Shown here piece by piece: positions 1 to 5,233 of a DNA stretch of 7,205 nucleotides (position 1 is the stretch's first letter; every line of letters starts with the position of its first letter). The notes beneath the pieces were generated by a model. It ran no database searches. It saw only the letters and a list, made by a program, of their open reading frames with translations, and was not told the DNA's origin. The DNA is from Clostridiales bacterium (GTDB lineage: Bacteria > Bacillota > Clostridia > Peptostreptococcales > Anaerovoracaceae): the NCBI GenBank assembly GCA_009778945.1, contig WRFF01000089.1:1-7205 (forward strand), in the 5' to 3' direction. A program made the translations under genes and the position numbers.

Positions 1-1366
1 AATTCTTCACTTTTCCCGTCAGCACGTTTTCGATCACGAAGCCGGCCATATTGACAGGGTCCTTGGCGGCGGAATACGGAGGCGCATAGCAAAGCTCCAG
101 TTTCGCCAAATCGTACGCGGTCATGCCCGCGCGGATTGCTGTCGCAATCACATCGCAGCGTTTGTCTGCCCCTTCATACCCGACGACCTGCGCGCCCAGG
201 ATCTTTCCCGTCCCTTTTTCAAACAGAATTTTCATGGACATGCTCACCGCACCGGGGTAATAGGCGGCGTGATTGGCCGAGTACGTGAAAGATTTGTCAT
301 AATCGAGGCCGAGCTTCTGCGCTGTTTTTTCGTTGATTCCGGTGGCGGCCGCCGTCATATCAAACACCTGTATAATAGCGGAGCCTTGCGTCCCTTCATA
401 GGCGGAGGGAATGCCGCAGATATTGTCCGCCGCGATGCGGCCCTGCTTGTTCGCCGGTCCGGCAAGCGGGATCACCGCTTTTTGCCCGGAGACAAAATCG
501 GTAATCTCCACAGCGTCGCCCGCCGCGTAGATATCCGGATCGGAGGTTTGCATATGTTCGTTCACAACGATCGCGCCCCGCTCGTTCACAGACAGCCCGG
601 CGTCCTTCGCAAGCCCGCTTTCCGGACGAACGCCTACCGCCATGATGAGCATATCGGCAAGCAGCTCGCCGCCCTTGTCCAAACCGATATGCAGCCGTCC
701 GTCCCGGTCCGCGATGGTTTTGACAGCGCTGCCGAGAAACAGTTTCACGCCCTTATCCCGCATATGCCGGTGCACGTCGCAGGCCATATCAAAATCGAGG
801 GGGGCGATCACCTGATTGAGCATTTCCACGAGTGTGACCTCTACGCCGGCGCGGACTAAATTCTCCGCCATCTCGACGCCGATATATCCGCCGCCCATTA
901 CGACCGCTTCCGCGGGATGTTCGTTGTTGACGTAATCCTTGATCCTCATCGTATCGGGTATGTTTCGGATAGTAAATACCTTTGCATTGCCGGCGCCCTC
1001 GACCGGAGGGACCAGGGGCGCGGCTCCGGGCGACAGGATCAGCTTATCGTAGTTCTCCTCATAACTGTTCCCGGTTTTCAGATCGTGAACGGTAACCGTC
1101 TTTCCGGCCTTGTCGATTGCGGCCACATCCTGCATGGTGCGTACATCCACCCGGAAGCGGGCGTTGAAGCTTTGAGGCGTCTGCAGCGACAGAGCCGATT
1201 TGCTCTGAATTTCGCCGCCGATAAAATAGGGCAGGCCGCAATTTGCAAAGGAGATAAATTCGCCCCGCTCGAACAGGATGATTTCGGCGTCTTCGTCCAA
1301 TCTCCGAAGTCTTGCCGCCGCCGAAGCCCCGCCGGCCACACCGCCGACGATCAGGATTTTTTTCAT
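1..1366 (-). CDS. CoA-disulfide reductase / NADH oxidase-type flavoprotein (3' end beyond window)
   Basis: An FAD- and NAD(P)H-dependent pyridine nucleotide-disulfide oxidoreductase of the CoA-disulfide reductase/Nox/Npx branch, expected in the cytoplasm to reduce CoA disulfide, CoA persulfide or related per/polysulfides. The window holds 455 codons with no stop. The N-terminus has the FAD dinucleotide fold (VGGVAGGASAAARL, about residues 7-20). The motif SFANCGLPY carries the single redox Cys (C43) typical of this branch rather than a CXXXXC pair. A second nucleotide fold reads VVMGGGYIGVE, and AAGDAVE is the second FAD contact. The C-terminal dimerisation domain ends in YAPPYSAAKDPVNMAGF. 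The family is near-certain; the exact substrate is inferred. The frame stays open at about the length where short CoADRs (around 440 residues) end, so a C-terminal rhodanese-type extension is possible but unseen. The start at 1366 is fixed by an AGGAGG eight bases upstream, and the gene follows the rhodanese gene in an operon. Confidence 0.93.
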   Translation of the reverse strand, partial: MKKILIVGGVAGGASAAARLRRLDEDAEIILFERGEFISFANCGLPYFIGGEIQSKSALSLQTPQSFNARFRVDVRTMQDVAAIDKAGKTVTVHDLKTGNSYEENYDKLILSPGAAPLVPPVEGAGNAKVFTIRNIPDTMRIKDYVNNEHPAEAVVMGGGYIGVEMAENLVRAGVEVTLVEMLNQVIAPLDFDMACDVHRHMRDKGVKLFLGSAVKTIADRDGRLHIGLDKGGELLADMLIMAVGVRPESGLAKDAGLSVNERGAIVVNEHMQTSDPDIYAAGDAVEITDFVSGQKAVIPLAGPANKQGRIAADNICGIPSAYEGTQGSAIIQVFDMTAAATGINEKTAQKLGLDYDKSFTYSANHAAYYPGAVSMSMKILFEKGTGKILGAQVVGYEGADKRCDVIATAIRAGMTAYDLAKLELCYAPPYSAAKDPVNMAGFVIENVLTGKVKN

Positions 1367-1374
1367 GTGTGTCG

Positions 1375-1380
1375 CCTCCT
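1375..1380 (-). promoter_or_regulatory. Ribosome binding site of the CoADR gene, overlapping the rhodanese stop
   Basis: On the minus strand AGGAGG overlaps the TAG stop of the rhodanese gene (1379-1381) and lies 8 nt before the ATG at 1366. The 12-bp gap and the overlap suggest one mRNA and translational coupling of the two genes. The motif and spacing are read directly; the coupling is inferred. Confidence 0.85.
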
Positions 1381-1714
1381 ATCCCTGTACCATCTCATAC
1401 GGCCAACTCATAATACCGCCGAAACTGACAGCGTTCGTATACCCCATGCGGGTCAGTATTTTTACTGCATTTCCGGCCCTTGCGCCGCTTTGACAATAAA
1501 TATAGATGGCCGCGTCCTTGTCCGGCAACTCCTTTGGCGCGCGGGCGCCGAGTTCGTCGACCGGGATCAGTTTCGCGCCTTTGATCCGGATTTGTTTATA
1601 TTCCTGCGGCGTACGGACGTCGAGCAAAATGAAATCGCCGCCTTGTTCCATTTTTTGGCGCGCTTCTTTCGCGGAGATCGCGCCGCCGCCCATTATGTTT
1701 GAAAAAAAGCCCAT
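1379..1714 (-). CDS. Single-domain rhodanese (sulfurtransferase)
   Basis: A 111-residue single-domain rhodanese that would carry sulfane sulfur as a cysteine persulfide in the cytoplasm. LLDVRTPQEY (about residues 30-39) is the conserved motif after the first strands. IKGAKLIP (about 44-51) replaces the usual HIPGAxxIP, with R43 at the usual His position. YCQSGARAG holds the catalytic Cys74 in the CxxGxR active-site loop. GGIMSWP near the C-terminus is the typical end motif. There is no signal peptide, and the length is normal for the family. The start at 1714 is supported by AAAGGAG seven bases upstream (1722-1728). It is the first gene of an operon with the CoADR-like flavoprotein, and rhodanese domains are often linked or fused to that enzyme. 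A joint role is therefore likely: the rhodanese makes or delivers a persulfide that the flavoenzyme reduces. The donor and acceptor cannot be read from sequence. Confidence 0.93.
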   Translation of the reverse strand: MGFFSNIMGGGAISAKEARQKMEQGGDFILLDVRTPQEYKQIRIKGAKLIPVDELGARAPKELPDKDAAIYIYCQSGARAGNAVKILTRMGYTNAVSFGGIMSWPYEMVQG

Positions 1715-1721
1715 CTTGATT

Positions 1722-1753
1722 CTCCTTTCATTTTTAGCATAAGTATTTTAGCA
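1722..1753 (-). promoter_or_regulatory. Probable promoter -10 and SD for the rhodanese-CoADR operon
   Basis: On the minus strand TGCTAAAAT (1745-1753) is an extended -10. It puts the transcription start near 1738, about 24 nt before the ATG, with the SD AAAGGAG at 1722-1728. No good -35 hexamer is seen 16-18 bp upstream, so the promoter would depend on the extended -10 or on an activator. Motif reading only. Confidence 0.5.
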
Positions 1754-1761
1754 GTAAGTAC

Positions 1762-1787
1762 AGTATACTCTGTCGCTGCCGTATACT
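1762..1787. repeat. Two GTATACT repeats upstream of the rhodanese gene, possible operator
   Basis: The heptamer GTATACT occurs at 1763-1769 and 1781-1787, 18 bp apart. The first copy lies in a perfect 8-bp palindrome (AGTATACT, 1762-1769) and the second in CCGTATACTACGG (1779-1791), whose arms CCGTA/TACGG are complementary. The first copy falls in the spacer just upstream of the proposed -10 at 1745-1750, where a bound repressor would block transcription. I do not match it to any known regulator site, and no regulator gene is visible. Alternatively it is chance in an AT-rich gap. Confidence 0.35.
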
Positions 1788-1839
1788 ACGGATTTAATTT
1801 GTGCCTTTTATGCGGAAACAGATTTGTTATTGACAGTGG

Positions 1840-2583
1840 TTACGAAAAGCGTTTGGCGCTGAGGGCGAGCAGTGTCTGCGCAGGCAGATAGAAGATCCAA
1901 ATCAAAACGCCCGCGATCGCGTAGTATGCTCCGAAGTTGGGCATGATGTTGACAATAGCGACATGGATATCGCAGCCGATGAAGAGGCACATGCCGAGGC
2001 GGGAAAGCAGGCGATTGCTCCGAGGCTGGGGCGCATGGAAAGCGGCAGTCGTTACCATAATGATGAGCAGTGCGTAACCAAGGACAAGAACCGCTAAAGT
2101 CGGCACACCCGAAAATGAGGAGAATGGCGAAACGGCGGCAGCCGACGCAAGGCCCGGGAAAACATAGTAGGCGGCGGCGCAGAGGGCGATGACGAGCCCG
2201 ATCGGGAACCAGCGCGGGCGGTAACGGTACAGCGCCGTCAGATGTGCGGCGAAGAAAGCGATCATACCTGCGGCAAAGAAGCCCGTGAACAGGAGAAGAA
2301 AATCCGGTACGAGTGTGATTGCAAGCACGGCCGCCTGCAGGTTTGCATCCCGGCCGCGCCAAGGATTTTTCCGCACGTATAGGGCAATCAGAAGGCAGGA
2401 AACAATACCTGCGTATTTCAAAAGGCTGGATAGGGAAATATTCAGCGCCGCATTCTGAAAAAGAACGCCCGTATTTATGCCCGCCAATCCTCGCAGATCC
2501 AGTGTTATGAAGAGGATATACAGCACGAGGTTCAGAAGCAAAAATACAGATATCGGTCGTTCAAATTTTGGGAAGCTCTTCAT
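1840..2583 (-). CDS. YhhN/TMEM86-like integral membrane protein (putative lysoplasmalogenase)
   Basis: A 247-residue, very hydrophobic protein with roughly seven or eight membrane segments and no soluble domain. It resembles the YhhN/TMEM86 family, whose characterised members cleave the vinyl-ether bond of lysoplasmalogens. The resemblance rests on AITLVPDFLLLFTGFFAAGMIAF (88-110; matches the family pattern of an Asp-containing helix followed by a small-residue helix, then AH at 113-114) and on RLGMCLFIGCDIHVAI (195-210; the second conserved Asp-containing helix). The C-terminal FYLPAQTLLAL matches the family's terminal helix. D94, H114 and D205 are the likely active-site candidates. The match is divergent, so the enzyme activity is an inference. 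ATG 2583 is the only reasonable start, but no SD precedes it. It overlaps the stop of a possible 15-codon leader ORF. It is divergent from lit. Confidence 0.7.
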   Translation of the reverse strand: MKSFPKFERPISVFLLLNLVLYILFITLDLRGLAGINTGVLFQNAALNISLSSLLKYAGIVSCLLIALYVRKNPWRGRDANLQAAVLAITLVPDFLLLFTGFFAAGMIAFFAAHLTALYRYRPRWFPIGLVIALCAAAYYVFPGLASAAAVSPFSSFSGVPTLAVLVLGYALLIIMVTTAAFHAPQPRSNRLLSRLGMCLFIGCDIHVAIVNIMPNFGAYYAIAGVLIWIFYLPAQTLLALSAKRFS

Positions 2584-2627
2584 TGTGCGCCGAAAATATT
2601 CAAAGATAAAGTCCCGCTCTGTTTCAT
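2580..2627 (-). CDS. Possible 15-codon leader ORF before the YhhN-like gene
   Basis: On the minus strand an ATG at 2627 opens MKQSGTLSLNIFGAQ and stops at TGA 2580-2582, sharing ATGA (2580-2583) with the start of the YhhN-like gene. The ATG lies 6 nt past a consensus TATAAT (2634-2639), i.e. about at the expected transcription start, so it could be translated from a leaderless mRNA and feed ribosomes to the downstream ATG, which has no SD. Against it: any gene starting ATGA creates such a stop in one frame, and the peptide has no recognisable feature. It may be only a 5' UTR. Confidence 0.25.
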   Translation of the reverse strand: MKQSGTLSLNIFGAQ

Positions 2628-2629
2628 TG

Positions 2630-2638
2630 TGCTATTAT
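2630..2638 (+). promoter_or_regulatory. Extended -10 element (TGCTATTAT) for lit
   Basis: TG-C-TATTAT on the plus strand is an extended -10. Its expected transcription start is about 2645, next to the lit ATG at 2646, which has no SD. No recognisable -35 is found near 2610-2615. If correct, the lit mRNA is leaderless or nearly so. An alternative -10, TATAAC at 2636-2641, would start inside the ORF. Confidence 0.4.
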
Positions 2639-2639
2639 A
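2634..2639 (-). promoter_or_regulatory. -10 element (TATAAT) for the YhhN-like gene
   Basis: Perfect TATAAT on the minus strand. The predicted start of transcription is about 2627, giving a 44-nt region before the ATG at 2583. With 17 bp spacing the -35 would be TTTCCG (2657-2662), only 3 of 6 matches, and would lie inside the first codons of lit. It overlaps the plus-strand -10 of lit almost completely. Confidence 0.5.
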
Positions 2640-2645
2640 ACGTAT

Positions 2646-3341
2646 ATGGAACAGAACGGAAAAGAACTGCGGGTCGAAAACAGAAAGCCGGGCGCCGCTT
2701 TTGCCGCGGGTGTGTTCGCCGCGATCTGCATCGCGCTTCTCTGCATCTCCCTGGCCATTGTGCTGACCGTCAATTTCCGTCCCCTCTATTATCACGATAT
2801 GACGGTGCTCGACATCCCCGGGCAGGCGGGTATGAGTACGGCGGAAGTGCGTTTGAATTATGATGCGCTCATCGATTATAACGAGCCGTTTTTTACCGGC
2901 CCGCTGGAGTTCCCGACGCTTCCGATGTCGGATCACGGACGCATTCATTTTGCGCAGGTCAAGCAGATCTTTGTCGCCTGCTACATCTTAGCCGCCGCCT
3001 GCGCGGTCCTGCTTTTTTTCCTCATCCGTTTCCTCCGGCGCAGGACGCGCGGCCGCTACCTGATCTGGGGCGGCGTCCTTGCGGTCGCGATCCCCGCCGC
3101 CGTTTTGGCCTTGCTTGCGGCAGTCGGCTGGGACCAGGCTTTTGTCATCCTGCACGGGATCCTGTTCAACAACAATTACTGGATATTTGATCCGCAGACC
3201 GATCCCGTTATTTTGATGCTGCCGGACACGTTCTTTTTGCACTGCCTTATCATGATCATCATACTGATCGTCGTATTCGCGGCGGTCTTCATCACGGCCG
3301 GCGTGAGAAAGGGAAGGAAGGAACGGGACGAAAATGAGTGA
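2646..3341 (+). CDS. lit: Lit-family lipoprotein intramolecular transacylase (DUF1461/TIGR01906 membrane protein)
   Basis: A 231-residue integral membrane protein of the DUF1461 family. The characterised member, Lit of Enterococcus and Bacillus cereus, moves an acyl chain from the glyceryl group to the N-terminal Cys amine of lipoproteins, giving lyso-form lipoproteins at the outer face of the cytoplasmic membrane. Four membrane segments are seen at about 19-42, 107-129, 139-161 and 198-219. The long first extracytoplasmic loop ends in HFAQVKQIF with H101, and the second loop reads LHGILFNNNYWIFDP with H170, followed by DPVILMLP and FF. These correspond to the two conserved His-containing signatures of the family. 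The C-terminus is a basic cytoplasmic tail. The length is normal. ATG 2646 is the only possible start downstream of the in-frame stop at 2607, yet no SD precedes it. It is divergent from the YhhN-like gene and convergent with the GH18 gene. Family confident; enzymatic role by homology. Confidence 0.9.
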   Translation: MEQNGKELRVENRKPGAAFAAGVFAAICIALLCISLAIVLTVNFRPLYYHDMTVLDIPGQAGMSTAEVRLNYDALIDYNEPFFTGPLEFPTLPMSDHGRIHFAQVKQIFVACYILAAACAVLLFFLIRFLRRRTRGRYLIWGGVLAVAIPAAVLALLAAVGWDQAFVILHGILFNNNYWIFDPQTDPVILMLPDTFFLHCLIMIIILIVVFAAVFITAGVRKGRKERDENE

Positions 3342-3361
3342 AGCGCAAACCTTTCCTCAAA
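3342..3361. other. 20-bp convergent gap without a visible terminator
   Basis: lit (plus) and the GH18 gene (minus) end face to face. I see no GC-rich hairpin followed by a T run on either strand in the gap or in the last about 60 bases of either gene. Transcripts probably overlap at their 3' ends, unless Rho or a weak signal stops them. Confidence 0.5.
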
Positions 3362-5128
3362 TCAGCCGAGCGGCGCTATCTCCGCGCGCGGATTCGTGTA
3401 TCCCGCGATGACCGGCCAGATATCCGGCGTCTCGAAACCGAGGCGCCAGGCTGCGATACCGCCGAGACCGTATTTTTTCATAACGTCCACGCGCTGCTGC
3501 TGAGAGGCGGCGTCCTCAAGCCAGATCTGCCAGGTATAGCCGCCGTGATGATATTCGACGTAATTCTGTCCGGTCGTTTCGTCCCACGTAGGCGTAAGGC
3601 GCCGCTGTGCGATCCAGTCGTTCTGTGACTGTTGGCCCACTGCCGTGGCGGTGAGGGAGCCGTCCGGCGCCGTCTGCCAGATACGCGTATAAAGGGGGAC
3701 CGCATTGATCGTTTTGCGCGCGGGCGCTTCTTTGAGCGTCCGCTGGATCCCGTCCTCGACGAATCCGATCGAGGCGACGGACCCGGCGCCGGCAGCCGGG
3801 CCGTAGTGCTCGTCATATCCCATAATAACCACATAGTCCGCAATTTCGCCCTGCAGCGTGCGGTTGTAGTGTTCGGTATGCGCGCGCGGCACATAGTTGT
3901 CCACGGAAAAGACGAGGCCGGCCTGCCGGCAGGCAACGCTGAGTTCGCGCAGCAGTTGCGAGAACTGTGCGCCGTCGTCCTGCGGTACGTTTTCAAAGTC
4001 GAGATTGATCCCGTCAAAGCCGTATTCCTCCGAAGCGGCGATCATGCCCGTGATAAAGGCGCGGCGGTTTCCCTCCCGGGAAAGCAGCGTATGCCGGTCA
4101 AGCCCGCTTGTGAAATCGCTTACGAGCGCCCATACTTTGATCCCGCGCGCGTGCAGGGCGTCCACATAGGCCTTGGACGCGAGGCCTTTCAGAGCGCCGC
4201 TGCTGTCCGCCACGGAGAACCATGTCGGTGAGACGACGTCCACGGGCGTCGCGCCGCCGTCGTCGAGCAGTTGAAGAATATTGGCGTTGTTGGCTTGTGA
4301 AAGTATCTGGTCCCAGACCAGACATATTTTGTTATCGGAGACGAGATCCGTGTACGGCGGATCGACATATTGCGAAACGGGGGCGATCTCCCGTTTTGAC
4401 GGCGCGGAGAGGCGCGCTGTCTGCACATAGCCAAACAGGCCGTCCTTCGTGGCCACGCTTGTCCAGTCGGCGCCCTTCTTCAGTACGGTCAGCGTTTCTC
4501 CCGAAGGCAGCGCCTCGACAATCGCGCCCTTAATCGAGGCGTCATTTCGCAGCGTATCACTTTTCAACAGGCTCGCCTCCGAAACGCTTCTCTTTTCGGT
4601 TTCAATGCGTACGCGCCAGGGATCCGGATAGAGCTCGTAGGAAGCCGTGCTGAAATCCTGCATGAATTCCAGAGATACAAAAGGCGTCCCGTCTATAATG
4701 CGCAGCGGCGGACAGTCCGTCTTGACCGTTTGCGGCGCGGGACTCGCCGAACCGAACTGCTCCGCATGCAACGTATAGGAAGACTGGCCGGATTCAGCCC
4801 GCACGATTTGGTCCGCGTTTGTGAAGAGCAGCACGCGGTCCTCCGCGCTTGCGTAAAAACGGTCGCTTTCAAGCGTCTGCACGTCGGCGATCGCGAGATA
4901 CGCCTGCCCGTCCACAACGCGCGCTTTCAGGCCGGACAGCTTATCCCCGAGCAGGACGGCCGCCTCGTCCGGGTGCGCGGGGGAAAGCCCAAACATCTTC
5001 AGCCGGTCGGCATGCGCAAACGACGGAAAATACGCGTCGTAGAGCGGCTTGCCTACAAAAAAAGCTGCGGCGAAGATGACGATGCACAGGATCACGATCC
5101 GCTTTTTGTTTTTCTTGCGCGCTTTCAT
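3362..5128 (-). CDS. Membrane-anchored GH18-family glycoside hydrolase with SH3 and copper-amine-oxidase-like N-terminal domains
   Basis: A 588-residue protein, probably exported and anchored by an uncleaved N-terminal helix (about 11-26) after a strongly basic tail; C15 is not in a lipobox. Residues about 65-175 resemble two copper-amine-oxidase-N-like segments (VVDGQAYLAIADV and IIDGTPFVSLEFM), about 195-240 form a bacterial SH3-like domain (LPSGETLTVLKKGADWTSV), and about 265-580 are the GH18 TIM barrel. The catalytic motif is FDGINLDFEN with E379 as acid/base, D377 before it and N375 where chitinases often have Asp. MGYDEHYG (436-443) and GGIAAWRLG (556-564) are further GH18 signatures. 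This layout is seen in Firmicute relatives of spore cortex and wall hydrolases of the YaaH/SleL type, but no LysM repeats are present. The likely substrate is a GlcNAc-containing wall or surface polysaccharide, which is inferred. ATG 5128 has only a weak purine stretch upstream. The stop is 20 bp from that of convergent lit. Confidence 0.9.
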   Translation of the reverse strand: MKARKKNKKRIVILCIVIFAAAFFVGKPLYDAYFPSFAHADRLKMFGLSPAHPDEAAVLLGDKLSGLKARVVDGQAYLAIADVQTLESDRFYASAEDRVLLFTNADQIVRAESGQSSYTLHAEQFGSASPAPQTVKTDCPPLRIIDGTPFVSLEFMQDFSTASYELYPDPWRVRIETEKRSVSEASLLKSDTLRNDASIKGAIVEALPSGETLTVLKKGADWTSVATKDGLFGYVQTARLSAPSKREIAPVSQYVDPPYTDLVSDNKICLVWDQILSQANNANILQLLDDGGATPVDVVSPTWFSVADSSGALKGLASKAYVDALHARGIKVWALVSDFTSGLDRHTLLSREGNRRAFITGMIAASEEYGFDGINLDFENVPQDDGAQFSQLLRELSVACRQAGLVFSVDNYVPRAHTEHYNRTLQGEIADYVVIMGYDEHYGPAAGAGSVASIGFVEDGIQRTLKEAPARKTINAVPLYTRIWQTAPDGSLTATAVGQQSQNDWIAQRRLTPTWDETTGQNYVEYHHGGYTWQIWLEDAASQQQRVDVMKKYGLGGIAAWRLGFETPDIWPVIAGYTNPRAEIAPLG

Positions 5129-5181
5129 AAAGTTTTCTTTGCAGCGCCTCTAAGGGTTTTTATATATGATAAAATAGCCAT
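5125..5181 (-). CDS. Possible 18-codon leader ORF before the GH18 gene
   Basis: On the minus strand ATG 5181 opens MAILSYIKTLRGAAKKTL and ends with TGA 5125-5127, overlapping the GH18 start as ATGA (5125-5128). The ATG is 9 nt past a good -10 (5191-5196), so its own 5' UTR would be only a few bases. The GH18 ATG has no proper SD, so coupled reinitiation is possible. The peptide is short and basic at its end and matches nothing I know. It could equally be an untranslated leader. Confidence 0.27.
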   Translation of the reverse strand: MAILSYIKTLRGAAKKTL

Positions 5182-5190
5182 AATAAAATA

Positions 5191-5219
5191 ATCATAACAG
5201 ATGGCAAAGCTCATGACAA
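5191..5219 (-). promoter_or_regulatory. Sigma-A-type promoter for the GH18 gene
   Basis: On the minus strand TTGTCA (5214-5219, 5 of 6 matches to TTGACA), a 17-bp spacer, then TATGAT (5191-5196, 5 of 6) preceded by TGT as an extended -10. Transcription should start near 5184, some 55 nt before the GH18 ATG. It is the best promoter in the window. Its -35 overlaps the first two bases of the lemA ribosome binding site on the other strand, so a repressor at this spot would affect both directions. Confidence 0.7.
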
Positions 5220-5229
5220 AGGAGGTCAT
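5213..5229 (+). promoter_or_regulatory. lemA ribosome binding site in the loop of a small inverted repeat
   Basis: AAAGGAGG (5218-5225) lies 8 nt before ATG 5234 and fixes the lemA start. ATGAC (5213-5217) and GTCAT (5225-5229) can pair, leaving AAAGGAG in a 7-nt loop. The 5-bp stem is weak and takes the last G of the SD. On DNA the same repeat covers the -35 of the divergent GH18 promoter. The SD is certain; any role of the repeat is speculative. The lemA promoter must lie in the AT-rich tract 5156-5200, but I cannot choose a hexamer pair there. Confidence 0.75.
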
Positions 5230-5233
5230 ATTT

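Noticed and set aside
269..1702. Long plus-strand frames (269-859 and 917-1702) antisense to CoADR and rhodanese.
   Set aside because: The minus-strand genes show clear family motifs throughout; these frames show none and have basic, low-sense composition.
1779..1791. CCGTATACTACGG hairpin as a terminator for the YhhN-like gene.
   Set aside because: The stem is only 5 bp and no T run follows on the minus strand; it fits better as part of a possible operator.
2580..2948. The full 122-codon minus frame running antisense through lit into the YhhN-like start.
   Set aside because: Most of it opposes lit codons. Only the last 15 codons, downstream of the TATAAT, are considered as a possible leader ORF.
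3921..3934. Perfect 14-bp palindrome GCCTGCCGGCAGGC inside the GH18 gene.
   Set aside because: A site of this length is expected by chance at roughly this frequency in 7 kb of GC-rich DNA, and it encodes ordinary residues.
3338..4231. Plus-strand frames 3338-3628 and 3632-4231 after lit.
   Set aside because: They are antisense to the GH18 gene and have no SD or recognisable domain. The GTG at 3338 sits against the lit stop by chance.
5201..5233. An earlier lemA start at 5201 or 5213.
   Set aside because: No SD fits these ATGs, whereas AAAGGAGG is ideally placed for 5234.
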